A stretch of DNA of 57,502 bases from DATADF01 sp046263155 (GTDB lineage Bacteria > Actinomycetota > CADDZG01 > WHSQ01): assembly GCA_046263155.1 (NCBI GenBank), contig JBHELF010000019.1:1-57502 (forward strand), in the 5' to 3' direction. Below are positions 8,411 through 17,060 of this stretch, piece by piece (the stretch's first letter is position 1; every line of letters starts with the position of its first letter). The translations under genes and the position numbers were made by a program. The notes below the pieces were generated by a model. The model was not told the DNA's origin. It saw nothing but the letters and a program-made list of their open reading frames with translations, and made no database searches.

Positions 8411-9403
8411 ATGAAGGCGCTGATCCTCGCCGGGGGACTCGGAACGCGGCTCCGGCCCCTCACTCACACTCGCCCCAAGCACCTATTACCGATCGCGAAT
8501 GTTCCGCATATCGAACATGTGCTTGACCTTCTTCAACGGACGGGAGTGTCCGAAGTCGGACTTTTGACTTCCTATCTCGCATCATCTTTCGCAGGAGTAG
8601 TGGATCGGGAGCGCCATCGGGGTTTGAACCTGAGGGTGGCTCACGAAGAGGAGCCTCTCGGAACCGCGGGCGCACTGAGAAACGCGGCCTCGCTCGTGGC
8701 GGGAGAAACCTTCTTTGCGTTCAACGGTGACATCCTGACCAATGCCGATCTCTCTGCCTTGCTCGCGTTTCATCGTGAACGGGCTGCCGAGGCGACGATC
8801 ATGCTCAGGCCGGTGGAGGACCCTTCCGCCTTTGGGGTGGTTCCGACGGATGAGTCGGGCCGAGTGCTCGGCTTTATCGAGAAACCCCCGCCCGAGGCCG
8901 CACCGACGAACATGATCAATGCGGGCGTCTACGTATTCGAATCCTCGGTCCTGGATCGAATACCCGTGGGCCGCGTCTGGTCGGCAGAGCGCGAGCTTTT
9001 CCCCGGCCTGGTCGAGGAGGGCGCGCGCCTGTACGCATGGGCAACCGATTCCTACTGGATGGACATCGGCACTCCCGAAAGCTTTCTCCGCGCGAACCTC
9101 GATGCTCTTGATGGGCGATACAAATCGAATTCGATCGGGCCGCCGGATTCGCGCCGCGTACTGGCCGCATCGCGAGTTCGGGTCGCGGAGAGCGCACGGG
9201 TATCCTCGGCCTGCCTCGGTGAGGGGTGTGTGGTCGAAGCGAATGCCAGGGTGGAAGAGAGTGTTCTGTTGCCGGGAGCCGTCGTTTCCGAATCCGCGAT
9301 CGTGCGGGAGTCGATTCTTGGTGAGGGGGCTCGGATCGCGGCCGGCGCCCGGATGAACGGGGCCACCGTGGGCGACGGCGAGAAGGTAGAGAAAGAGGAT
9401 TGA
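8411..9403 (+). CDS. Sugar-1-phosphate nucleotidyltransferase (RmlA/GDP-mannose pyrophosphorylase type)
   Basis: A 330-residue enzyme that makes an NDP-sugar from a sugar-1-phosphate. The nucleotide-binding signature GGLGTRLRPLT is at residues 8-18, followed by RPKHLLPIANVPHIEH. The catalytic region includes FNGDILTN, with the metal-binding aspartate, and GFIEKPPPE. The last 100 residues form a left-handed beta-helix with hexapeptide-type repeats (VRVAESARV, ARVEESVLL, SAIVRESIL), as in long-type glucose-1-phosphate thymidylyltransferases and mannose-1-phosphate guanylyltransferases. Substrate is not decidable by eye. It is one base upstream of the epimerase, so the pair probably forms an operon that supplies activated sugars to the neighbouring glycosyltransferases. 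Confidence 0.88.
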   Translation: MKALILAGGLGTRLRPLTHTRPKHLLPIANVPHIEHVLDLLQRTGVSEVGLLTSYLASSFAGVVDRERHRGLNLRVAHEEEPLGTAGALRNAASLVAGETFFAFNGDILTNADLSALLAFHRERAAEATIMLRPVEDPSAFGVVPTDESGRVLGFIEKPPPEAAPTNMINAGVYVFESSVLDRIPVGRVWSAERELFPGLVEEGARLYAWATDSYWMDIGTPESFLRANLDALDGRYKSNSIGPPDSRRVLAASRVRVAESARVSSACLGEGCVVEANARVEESVLLPGAVVSESAIVRESILGEGARIAAGARMNGATVGDGEKVEKED

Positions 9404-9404
9404 T

Positions 9405-10382
9405 ATGAGCGTTCTCGTCACGGGGGCCGCCGGCTTCATCGGTTCTCACTTGGTCGATCGCTTACTTGCCGAAGGCGAAGATGTGCTCGGTGTGGACGAC
9501 CTTTCGTCCGGGCGGCTCTCCAATCTCGCTGATGCCCGCCGCAGTGCGTTGGGCAAGTTCAGTTTCCAGCGAGCGGACGTAACGTCGACTGCGGTTACCG
9601 AGTTGATCAAGCGACACAAGCCTGAGGTCATCTTCCATCTGGCCGCTCAGGTTGACGTTCGCAAGTCGATTGCCGACCCCCTGCGCGACGCGATGGTCAA
9701 CATCATCGGAACGCTGAATCTGCTGCAAGCCGCCGCGTCGGCCGGCACGAGGAAGATGGTGTTCACCTCGTCGGGCGGCTGCATATACGGGGAGCCGTCT
9801 GAATCCCGGCTCCCGGTCACCGAGGATCAAATATTTCTGCCGGAGGCGGTTCCCGAATCTCCCTATGGAGTCTCGAAGAAAGTGGTCCTTGACTACCTTC
9901 GCTATTTCAGTTTGATGCGCGACCTTGATTTCACCGCGCTGGCGCTCAGCAATGTTTTCGGTCCCCGGCAGGAACCCGCTTCGGAGGTGGGTTTGGAGGG
10001 CCAGGTGGTGGCGATCTTCTGTCGCAAAATGCTCGCCGGTCGTCCGTGCACCATCTACGGGGATGGAACCCAGACACGCGATTTCTGCTTCGTGGACGAC
10101 GTGGTCGGTGCTTTCGTCGCCGCGCGCGATCGAGGCAGTGGGGAGCTGCTGAACATCGGAAGCGGACGCGAGCTGTCGGTCAACGAGCTGTACGCGCGAT
10201 TGGCCGAGTTAACCGCAACGAGACTCGAGCCCGTCTACGCGCGCGCCCGCGAGGGCGAACTCCGGCGCATCTATGTCGATCCGACGCGCGCCGCGCAGGA
10301 ATTGGGCTGGCGCCCGACGACCGATCTAGCGGACGGCTTGAAACAGACGGTGGCGTGGTTCCGAGGCGCCTCGCGAAAATAG
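9405..10382 (+). CDS. NAD-dependent epimerase/dehydratase (GalE-like, extended SDR)
   Basis: A 325-residue short-chain dehydrogenase of the extended SDR type. The NAD-binding TGAAGFIGSH motif is at residues 6-15. The active-site tyrosine and lysine are in SPYGVSKKVV near residue 153, with the serine in FTSSGGCIYG upstream. The substrate region has LSNVFGPRQ and the late DFCFVDDVVGAF segment seen in UDP-glucose 4-epimerases and related sugar-nucleotide epimerases. It starts one base after the nucleotidyltransferase stop, so expression is coupled. It probably interconverts a nucleotide sugar for surface polysaccharide; UDP-glucose and UDP-glucuronate are both possible substrates. Confidence 0.88.
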   Translation: MSVLVTGAAGFIGSHLVDRLLAEGEDVLGVDDLSSGRLSNLADARRSALGKFSFQRADVTSTAVTELIKRHKPEVIFHLAAQVDVRKSIADPLRDAMVNIIGTLNLLQAAASAGTRKMVFTSSGGCIYGEPSESRLPVTEDQIFLPEAVPESPYGVSKKVVLDYLRYFSLMRDLDFTALALSNVFGPRQEPASEVGLEGQVVAIFCRKMLAGRPCTIYGDGTQTRDFCFVDDVVGAFVAARDRGSGELLNIGSGRELSVNELYARLAELTATRLEPVYARAREGELRRIYVDPTRAAQELGWRPTTDLADGLKQTVAWFRGASRK

Positions 10383-10459
10383 GGTTACGAGGCGTAGCCG
10401 AAAGTTTGTCGCTAGGCCTTCTTTGAACACGCTCCGTGGCGGAGCGAACACAGGGCGAA

Positions 10460-10488
10460 TTGCGGACTCAGTGCCTGTCCGGTAGAAT
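10460..10488 (+). promoter_or_regulatory. Sigma-70-type promoter for the LPTTG protein
   Basis: TTGCGG (10460-10465) and TAGAAT (10483-10488) are separated by 17 bases, a good vegetative promoter. It lies about 100 bases upstream of the surface-protein gene, so this mRNA has a leader, unlike many neighbours. The rest of the 204-base spacer (10383-10586) shows no further clear element apart from the GGGAGG ribosome binding site at 10575-10580. Confidence 0.6.
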
Positions 10489-10586
10489 TTTCCAGTAATC
10501 CGGTTAAGCGCCCCGGGCAGGCCCGAAACTGGAACTGGCTAGCGGTATACATTTCGTCCCGATTTAGGGGCGGCGGGAGGCGGGAA

Positions 10587-12164
10587 ATGATCGCAGTTAG
10601 TCGGCGTACCAGGTTCGGCGCGCTTCTGGTCTTGATCGGCATCCTTTCGCTGATCGTGGGCTTGGTAAGCCCCGGAGCTTTCGCACATCACAGGGACGAC
10701 CACGAGCAAGGTGGCGGACCTCCCGACAACGTTCCCGGGAATCCACTGGGCAACAACGGAACGATCAAGATCGACGGCGTTCCCTTCAAGGAGTTCGATC
10801 CGGGGGAACCGCACGATCCCAATAACGAGCCGCACATCACCTGCGTCTTCAATCTCGAGTATGCCGGCTTCGATCAGGGCACGGGTCTGTTGGGGAGCTA
10901 CTCCTTCGAGCTGCATCCACCCACGACGGTCGCCGGAAACAACGTGTTGGAGACCGGCTCGGTCTTCATCGGTCAGGACGCGGCCGGGGGCGCAACCGAC
11001 ATCGATGCCATCGTCCCGATCGATTTGGGACCGGAACTCATCGCGTCGGGGGCCGTGCCGCATGAGCAGCAGGGCTTTCACATCAAGGTCACCGTGCACG
11101 CGGACGGATCGATAGGCGCGGACACGAAGTTCAAGGTGTTCTGGGTTGAGGCCTGCGTGCCTCCGCCGCCTCCGAGTGCCTCGGCACGCGCCGTAAAGAG
11201 GACCCTTCCCGCCAACCTCCCCGCCGACAGCATCGCGGGCTGGCTCATGACCCTGTCGGGTGGGGGTGTCAGCGAAACGGTCGCCACGGACAGCACCGGC
11301 AGGGTCGTCTTCACGACCGCGCTTCGGGACGGCGTCACGTACACGATCACCGAAACTCAGAAGACCGGATGGGAGCAGCAGGCATCAACTGGGGACTGCT
11401 CCTTCACGGTCGTCTTCCCCGCAGACAATGGGCGCGTCTTCGAATGCGTCTTGACCAACCGACTCCTCCCGCCGCCGGAGTTCAATGCCACCGCGCGCGC
11501 GATCAAGATCAGCGTTCCTCAAGGTTTCGAATCGGGCTGGGCGATGACGCTGACCGGATCGGGAGTCAACGAGACGGTCGTCACCGGCTCTAACGGACAG
11601 GCGCTTTTTGCAAGTCCTCTCGGTGAAGGCACGTACGTCATCACCGAAACGCAGCAGTCGGGCTGGAACCAGACCGGCTCCTCGGGATGCTCATTCACCG
11701 TCGACCTGCCGGCCGATGCCAACAGAGTTTTTACGTGCACAATCACCAACACGCAACAGAGCCCGCCGCCACCTCCTCCTCCACCTCCACCTCCCCCACC
11801 TCCGCCACCGCCGGGGCCACCGTCACCGCCGGGACAGCCGCCGGGTCCGCCGCCCGCGCCGCCGGGCCAGCCTCCCGGCCCCCCCACGGAGACCCCACCC
11901 GTGGTGTTGCCGACCGTGATCGAGTCGCCGCCAGACACGCCTCCTTCGGTGCTGCCCACTCGCATCGAACGGCCGGACAGGCCTAAGACTCCCGAAGAAG
12001 AGCAGCCGAGCGTGCTGCCCAAGCGAGTTACGCGCCCCGAGCGATTCGCCAACTTGCCCACGACGGGAGTGGATCCCAATGGGTTCCTGGCGCTCGCGGG
12101 CCTGTTCCTTGCGTCGGGCGGCTCGATGCTCGCCGCCGGTAGTCGGAGGCGTGCGGCCAAATAG
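10587..12164 (+). CDS. LPTTG-anchored surface protein with two SpaA/prealbumin-like repeats
   Basis: A 525-residue exported surface protein of unknown function. It has a signal peptide (about residues 1-33, cleaved after an AFA segment) and an N-terminal domain of about 150 residues. Two homologous beta modules of about 95 residues follow, each ending in YTITETQ/YVITETQ, a GW segment and a CSFTV strand, like collagen-binding or pilin prealbumin-type domains. Then come 17 consecutive prolines (residues 393-409) and a Pro/Gly spacer with three VLPxxIxxP-like units. The end is a sortase signal: LPTTG, a hydrophobic helix and an RRR tail. The GGGAGG box six bases before ATG fixes the start. The proline run should stall ribosomes and require EF-P. 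No sortase gene is in the window. Confidence 0.85.
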   Translation: MIAVSRRTRFGALLVLIGILSLIVGLVSPGAFAHHRDDHEQGGGPPDNVPGNPLGNNGTIKIDGVPFKEFDPGEPHDPNNEPHITCVFNLEYAGFDQGTGLLGSYSFELHPPTTVAGNNVLETGSVFIGQDAAGGATDIDAIVPIDLGPELIASGAVPHEQQGFHIKVTVHADGSIGADTKFKVFWVEACVPPPPPSASARAVKRTLPANLPADSIAGWLMTLSGGGVSETVATDSTGRVVFTTALRDGVTYTITETQKTGWEQQASTGDCSFTVVFPADNGRVFECVLTNRLLPPPEFNATARAIKISVPQGFESGWAMTLTGSGVNETVVTGSNGQALFASPLGEGTYVITETQQSGWNQTGSSGCSFTVDLPADANRVFTCTITNTQQSPPPPPPPPPPPPPPPPPGPPSPPGQPPGPPPAPPGQPPGPPTETPPVVLPTVIESPPDTPPSVLPTRIERPDRPKTPEEEQPSVLPKRVTRPERFANLPTTGVDPNGFLALAGLFLASGGSMLAAGSRRRAAK

Positions 12165-12171
12165 AGATGGG

Positions 12172-13938
12172 CTAAGGAGCGGTGACCCTCACCGCTTGCA
12201 GGACAGGATTCGGGCCGGCCGTCGTCCACAGCACGATGGCCGGCCCGCTCAATGCCGGGAGCACGGCAGGAAAGACGGCCCCCTCGGGAAGGTCCTGCTC
12301 GGTCACTATCTGATAAGGGCCCTCCCAGCCGGTGGCAGGGTCACGTATCACGACCTGGATCTCGGGCCTGTCCCCAGCTCGCTGAAAGAAGAGATAGATG
12401 AGCCGGGAGGCCGCGTCCACGGCGATGCCCGGATGATCGACCTCCACCGCGCTCGCCGCCCGAACGGCCGGCTCCCCTCGGGACCAATCCTCACCGGGAT
12501 CCTTCTCGAAATACATCAGTCGTGCGGCGCCGTCGTCTCGCAGCACGAGGTGCGCGGTACGGCGTTGATCGATCACCAGCGCGGCGCCGCCGTACCGCGC
12601 GGCAACGGGAATCTTTTCTTCGTCGGACCAGACGAATACCGGGACCTCGGCCTCGTCCGTTTCGGCGGATGCCGTTTGGGAATACCAGCCGCCGCTCTCG
12701 TCGGGATGGTTGTAAGTCACCAGCAGGTTGGATCTTGAATCCACTGCAACATTTACCAAGGGTTGCAACACATCTCCGGAATCCGCGAGCACCTGAGTTT
12801 GGATCAGCTGTGGGGGTCGTCCGGCGCGGATCGACCCCCATATGGGCTGCGACGTCTCGCCGTCCTGATGTATCCAGACCGCGTGCGCCAGCTGGGTGGC
12901 TTCGTCCCATGCCACATCGAGGACCGGACTCGTCGCCGACGCATCCAGGACCAACGCGGGTCCCGCCGCCCAACCGGCGCCCCCCTCCGTCACGGTCATA
13001 TACGAAATTTGTGCCTCGTCGCCCGTTACGACATGCAGCCGGTCCGAAGCGTCTGGCGCGACCGAGAGCGAGGTGGCGGGCGAGCCGTCGAGCGCGATCG
13101 GACTCTGCCACGTTCGGCCCTGGTTGTTGTCGTCGACGATGAGTTGAACGCCCGATCGCGTCGGCAACACCACGACCAAACGACCATCCGACAGCCGCAC
13201 GACCCGCTTCTGACCAACCAGGAACGTCTGGGTCACGTTCGACGGCACTCCGGTGGCGATCGTTCGCAGGGGCGACTCGACGACCCCCTCGGCCAAGGGA
13301 TCGCCTCGGTCTCCTGCTCGCACAATCGCTGTGACGATGAGGGCTACCCCCACTAGAACGATGCCCAACGAGAGCCAGTAAGAGGCGGGTCGCTCAGGCG
13401 TTATCGGTCGAGGCAGCGGCCGAGCCGCGGAAGCCTTCGGTCGAGGGGGCGTGGGCAGAAGGATTCGGTTGAACCCCGTCTCATTCGAAGTGAAAACGCC
13501 CCGGAGCTCGTCCGGCAAGATCACGACCAGCCGGCGGCGAGCCTCCTCCGGCGGCGGTTCGTCGACTATCAAGAACAATCTTTGCCTCTGGTTTATTGAG
13601 GCTGGGGCCCGTTCGGGACCCCCGAACACGAGTCCCACACGTTCCTTCAGGGGGCGGCCCAGGAAGGGTCCTTGCTGGAGCTCATCCAGGTCTTGCTCTG
13701 AGAGGGTGGAGATCTCATCGAGCTGACCCTTTAGTTGATCGGCGGTCTCGGGGGTCATGGTGTGCAGCGCGGCGATGAGCACCGTCGCGCCGCGTTCATC
13801 GACCGCGAGAGCCGCGCCGACCGCATCGGCGATGGGTAGCGGACCGGATCCGAGAAAGAGAAAACGCTCTCCGAGTACGGGCAACCCGTCGCGGACTTCT
13901 TTGATCAGGCGATCGAAGCGGCGCGACGACTCATCCAC
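12172..13938 (-). CDS. Membrane-anchored beta-propeller-like protein, function unknown
   Basis: A 588-residue protein with three visible parts. Residues 1-165 form a soluble, probably cytoplasmic domain without a recognised motif. A Pro/Arg-rich linker then leads to one membrane helix at about residues 193-215 (LGIVLVGVALIVTAIV). A C-terminal region of about 360 residues has regular beta-rich repeats with GRTWQSP, GGWYSQT and similar Asp-box or BNR-like turns, suggesting a six- or seven-bladed propeller outside the cell. GGGGAG seven bases before GTG 13938 supports the start. It lies 54 bases downstream of DivIVA on the same strand, so a link to growth or division is possible but unproven. 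I do not recognise the family. Confidence 0.7.
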   Translation of the reverse strand: MDESSRRFDRLIKEVRDGLPVLGERFLFLGSGPLPIADAVGAALAVDERGATVLIAALHTMTPETADQLKGQLDEISTLSEQDLDELQQGPFLGRPLKERVGLVFGGPERAPASINQRQRLFLIVDEPPPEEARRRLVVILPDELRGVFTSNETGFNRILLPTPPRPKASAARPLPRPITPERPASYWLSLGIVLVGVALIVTAIVRAGDRGDPLAEGVVESPLRTIATGVPSNVTQTFLVGQKRVVRLSDGRLVVVLPTRSGVQLIVDDNNQGRTWQSPIALDGSPATSLSVAPDASDRLHVVTGDEAQISYMTVTEGGAGWAAGPALVLDASATSPVLDVAWDEATQLAHAVWIHQDGETSQPIWGSIRAGRPPQLIQTQVLADSGDVLQPLVNVAVDSRSNLLVTYNHPDESGGWYSQTASAETDEAEVPVFVWSDEEKIPVAARYGGAALVIDQRRTAHLVLRDDGAARLMYFEKDPGEDWSRGEPAVRAASAVEVDHPGIAVDAASRLIYLFFQRAGDRPEIQVVIRDPATGWEGPYQIVTEQDLPEGAVFPAVLPALSGPAIVLWTTAGPNPVLQAVRVTAP

Positions 13939-13992
13939 GAACCGCTCCCCGTCCTCGGCCGCGCTAATCGGCGCGCGCCGCGATCATTCGGT

Positions 13993-15036
13993 TCAGATGT
14001 CGGCGGACTCGCGCTCGCCCTGTTGTTCGTCGGTTCCCTCGGGCTTGCCCTCGGACTGAGCGGCGCGACGCGCCTTCCACACCTCGAGAAGCCCGGGTCC
14101 CTCTGCGGTGGAAGGACGTTCGGTCGTGGGACCGGCGGCCTCGGCTGCCACCTCGGCAGGCTCGGTCGACATCTCCTCTTGCTCGGTCGCCTGTTCCTCC
14201 AGACTTAGTTCTGCTTCCTCGGGCCGACCCTCCTCGGCGATGGGTTCGGCTTCGGCCTCGGGGGCGACCGACTCGGGGGCGACCGACTCTGTAGCGACCG
14301 GTTCCTCCGTTATCGACGGTTGCGTCCAGCTGGTGGGCGCCGCGGCTCCGGCCGCCGGAAGCGGTTCCTCCGCGGCGGCCGCCAGATCCTCGGCCGGTAT
14401 CTCGGTCTCCTCCCGCAGATGGCCCTGGAGCGTGGCGAGAGCCTGCTCGACCGTCGTGACCCGATCCCGCAGTTCCTTCTCGTGCGCCTTCAGAAGCCTG
14501 TGCTTGCGGCGGGCGTTGTCGAGGAGCTCGGCGGCTTCCGCCTCGGCCTGACTGCGGGTCTCACGCGCATACCGATCGGCGTCAACTTGGGTCTCCCGAG
14601 CGTGGCGCTCGGCCCCCTCGCGAGTTTCCCGGGCCGCGCGCTCCGCGTCGGCCACAGTTTGTTCGGCGCTCTGCTTGGCCGAGGCACGCTCGGCGTCGGA
14701 CTCTTCCTGGGCCTGCCGCCTCAGGCGATCCGCTACCTCGGCCGCACTGCGGCGAGTTTCCTCTGCCTCGGCCTGAGCCTCGCTCCGCATGTTCTCGGCG
14801 GCGGACTTCGCAGCTTCGAGAACGGCGCTGACCTCCTGCCCGAGGGCATCGAAGGAGGGAGGCCCCGCCGTGACCGCCGGGGCCGCGGCCGGAGCACCTG
14901 CGCCGGCCTCGCCGGCGGGTCGCTCCGTGATCTCCTTAGCGACCTCGGAGAGAAAGGCATCTACCTCAGCCTTTTCGTAACCGCGGAGCACGACCGTGAA
15001 CTGCTTGTTGGCAATTTCTTCAGGAGTCAGAGCCAT
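13993..15036 (-). CDS. DivIVA-domain coiled-coil protein
   Basis: A 347-residue cytoplasmic protein. The N-terminal DivIVA segment reads LTPEEIANKQFTVVLRGYEK and AEVDAFLSEV, the curved-membrane-binding and first coiled-coil portion of DivIVA/Wag31/SepIVA-type polar scaffold proteins. Long heptad-rich Ala/Glu/Arg repeats follow (RRSAAEVADRLRRQ, then ARETREGAERHARE), and the C-terminal third is acidic and low-complexity (VATESVAPESVAPEAEAE). GTG 15042 would add two residues, but ATG 15036 is chosen because GAGGGG (15047-15042) sits five bases upstream of it. Actinobacterial DivIVA proteins organise polar growth; whether this one is the main scaffold or a paralogue cannot be told here. Confidence 0.85.
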   Translation of the reverse strand: MALTPEEIANKQFTVVLRGYEKAEVDAFLSEVAKEITERPAGEAGAGAPAAAPAVTAGPPSFDALGQEVSAVLEAAKSAAENMRSEAQAEAEETRRSAAEVADRLRRQAQEESDAERASAKQSAEQTVADAERAARETREGAERHARETQVDADRYARETRSQAEAEAAELLDNARRKHRLLKAHEKELRDRVTTVEQALATLQGHLREETEIPAEDLAAAAEEPLPAAGAAAPTSWTQPSITEEPVATESVAPESVAPEAEAEPIAEEGRPEEAELSLEEQATEQEEMSTEPAEVAAEAAGPTTERPSTAEGPGLLEVWKARRAAQSEGKPEGTDEQQGERESADI

Positions 15037-15110
15037 GGTCACCCCTCAATTGAAAGGCCGATCACCAGGAGCCATCAGGTTACCCCGGTACCGGCCGGCG
15101 GACTAGCGTC

Positions 15111-15749
15111 TCAGCCTTCGAACTCCGGCACGAACTTCTCGGGTCCCTTGCCCTGGAACTCACGGCGGAAGTCGTCTATCACTTCTTGCGAAACGCGGGC
15201 GCAGGATTGCGACGCGGTCCACGCCGTCAGCACGAATGAGGCCGAACCCTCTATGTCGTCGTAAGGAAGGGCCACCGTCGCCTGAGGTTCTTGGTCGACG
15301 ACGGCCTCAATCTGGTCGAGGGTCTGCTCGGAGACGTCCGAGCGATACCAGATGACTATTTGGCTGTGCTCCAGGTTGTGCACCACCTGCTCGGGCTCGA
15401 GGGGCGACGGATAGAAGCCCGTCGCGGCCGGCGTTTCGTAGTGCGGCCCCGAGGAGGGCGGTGAGGTCGTGTAGGGCTCGTGCGGGGTGCCGACCTCGAT
15501 GTGGTCGCGGCTTTGTTCCTCATCGCGCTCGATTGGTCCGCAGCCTGCCTCGCCCGCCGCGACACCTACGGGTCCGGACGGTTCTTCGGCGCGTCGCTGC
15601 ACATAGATCGCACCGATCACCAAGGCGAGAACGAGGATTGCCACCACCAACGTGATGACATTGCGCCGCCGTGCAGCGCTGCGCTGCTCCGCCCGGCGTT
15701 TTTCCTCTTCGAGACGACGACGTTGTTTTTCGAGAAGCTTTTTGCTCAC
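15111..15749 (-). CDS. DUF3105 membrane protein
   Basis: A 212-residue protein with a highly charged cytoplasmic N-terminus (about residues 1-28), one membrane helix (about 30-49) and an extracytoplasmic DUF3105 domain. Family hallmarks are the TSPPSSGPHYETPA segment and the VVHNLEHSQIVIWY segment, whose histidines are conserved; biochemical role is unknown. TAGCCT on the minus strand (15762-15757) lies seven bases upstream of GTG 15749, a leaderless-type start. It is upstream of divIVA on the same strand, 74 bases apart. It could be co-transcribed with divIVA, although divIVA has its own strong ribosome binding site. Confidence 0.82.
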   Translation of the reverse strand: MSKKLLEKQRRRLEEEKRRAEQRSAARRRNVITLVVAILVLALVIGAIYVQRRAEEPSGPVGVAAGEAGCGPIERDEEQSRDHIEVGTPHEPYTTSPPSSGPHYETPAATGFYPSPLEPEQVVHNLEHSQIVIWYRSDVSEQTLDQIEAVVDQEPQATVALPYDDIEGSASFVLTAWTASQSCARVSQEVIDDFRREFQGKGPEKFVPEFEG

Positions 15750-15762
15750 GGCGGCGAGGCTA

Positions 15763-16368
15763 TCAGGGGTCGATTATGTAGCGATCCGCAAGGGGGCGTG
15801 GTCGTGCGCGCGGTTTGTAGTCCGGCGATGCATGTCCTACCAAAACCAATGCATGGGGTTCGAGACCTTCCGGCAAGCCGAATTTTTCACGCACAACGTC
15901 GCCGCAAAAAACGGGTGCTGAGATCCAACAAGACGCGATGTCGCGCTCAGCCAGAGCAAGCATGAAAGTTTGTAAAGCGGCTCCCACCGAATGTGCATAG
16001 AGGCTCCATTCGGCTCGCGCCCTGCGTCGATCCGAATAGTGATGGGCCTTACTCATGTCCGCGCAACAAACCACCACGACCGGCGCGTTGGTAAGCAGAT
16101 CATGGGACCGCCCGACGATGGCCTCGATTCGACTTTGCGATAGACCATCGGCTCGCAGATCCGCTCGCCACGCGTCTCCCATCGCGCCGGTCAGACGCCT
16201 CTTTTCGTCGGGCGTCTGAAGAATCAGAAAGCGCCACGGCGCGGAGTGATGGGGGGCCGGCGCCTGAACGGCGAGGAGGATCGCTTCCTCGAGCGCGGAG
16301 CGTGGAACCGCTGCGTCCGTAAACGCTCTTACGCTGCGTCGCGCCGCAACAGCTTCGCTCAGCTCCAA
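15763..16368 (-). CDS. Nitroreductase-family protein, probable stand-alone C-terminal half of FbiB
   Basis: A 201-residue FMN-dependent nitroreductase fold protein. It opens with LSEAVAARRSVRAFTDAAVP, the FMN phosphate-binding region, and has APHHSAPWRFLIL and the late GLPEGLEPHALVLVGHA segment. It follows the CofE gene by eight bases on the same strand. In mycobacteria CofE and this domain are fused as FbiB, where the nitroreductase half reduces dehydro-F420-0 to F420-0. The two halves are separate genes here, so reduction of the F420 precursor is the best inference. The ORF begins with a TTG codon and no clear ribosome binding site, so translation may be coupled to cofE. Confidence 0.82.
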   Translation of the reverse strand: MELSEAVAARRSVRAFTDAAVPRSALEEAILLAVQAPAPHHSAPWRFLILQTPDEKRRLTGAMGDAWRADLRADGLSQSRIEAIVGRSHDLLTNAPVVVVCCADMSKAHHYSDRRRARAEWSLYAHSVGAALQTFMLALAERDIASCWISAPVFCGDVVREKFGLPEGLEPHALVLVGHASPDYKPRARPRPLADRYIIDP

Positions 16369-16376
16369 GTCGGGTC

Positions 16377-17060
16377 CTAGCGAAACAGATCTTGTTGATG
16401 TGGGCGCGCGATATCTCTGGCCGCCCCGCGTCCAAGAACGATGGGCGCGCCGCGCACGACGGCCGCGCAGATCCCGTCCCTCTTCCGCATGACCATCTCG
16501 GCGGCGCCGGCCAGTTCGTCGGCTATCGCAATGCGGGTAGCTCGTAGCTCGCGACCCTGGGTGTCATACGTGCCCCGGTAATCGATGAACGGGTCCATGC
16601 CGGCCACGCCGATGGCCACGTTTGTCTGGCCCAGTCTCCAGGCGCGCCCGAAGGTGTCGGAGATGATCACGGCGACGTGCTTGCCGGTGGCACGGAGAAC
16701 TTTTTGATGGATACGCCGCGCCGAAAGATCGGAATCGAGTGGAAGCAGGGCAACCTTTCCTTCGGGGACGTTCGAGGAGTCGACGCCGGCGTTCGCACAC
16801 ACGAATCCATGGAACGTCTCGGCGATGATCATTTCCCCGGAACGGCGCAGGATCCGAGACGATTCTTTAACGGCCACGGCCGATCTATCGGCGGCGTCCA
16901 CGAGCCTTCCCTCAGCCTTCGATACCACTTTCTGGGCGACCACGAGCACGTCTCGATCCTCGAGATTCGGCCCCCACGCCTCAACTATCAATTCGGCGAG
17001 GTCGTCGCCGCGAGAGACCTCCGGGATTCCGACGACCGGAAGGACTCGGATCTCGTTCAC
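16377..17060 (-). CDS. cofE: Coenzyme F420-0:L-glutamate ligase
   Basis: A 227-residue cytoplasmic ligase that adds L-glutamates to F420-0 using GTP. The CofE family start (VLPVVGIPEVSRGDDLAELI) and the DVLVVAQKVVSKAEGRLVD segment are clear. SDTFGRAWRLGQTNVAIGVAG and the YDTQGRELRATRIAIADELA segment, which bind GTP and metal, follow. Length matches archaeal stand-alone CofE and is half of mycobacterial FbiB. The gene overlaps the cofD stop by four bases and is followed after eight bases by the nitroreductase, so cofD-cofE-nitroreductase is one operon. Confidence 0.93.
   Translation of the reverse strand: MNEIRVLPVVGIPEVSRGDDLAELIVEAWGPNLEDRDVLVVAQKVVSKAEGRLVDAADRSAVAVKESSRILRRSGEMIIAETFHGFVCANAGVDSSNVPEGKVALLPLDSDLSARRIHQKVLRATGKHVAVIISDTFGRAWRLGQTNVAIGVAGMDPFIDYRGTYDTQGRELRATRIAIADELAGAAEMVMRKRDGICAAVVRGAPIVLGRGAARDIARPHQQDLFR

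Noticed and set aside
11519..12229. Minus-strand frame encoding a poly-glycine protein
   Set aside because: This is the antisense of the 17-proline tract and spacer of the surface protein, not PE-PGRS-like coding.
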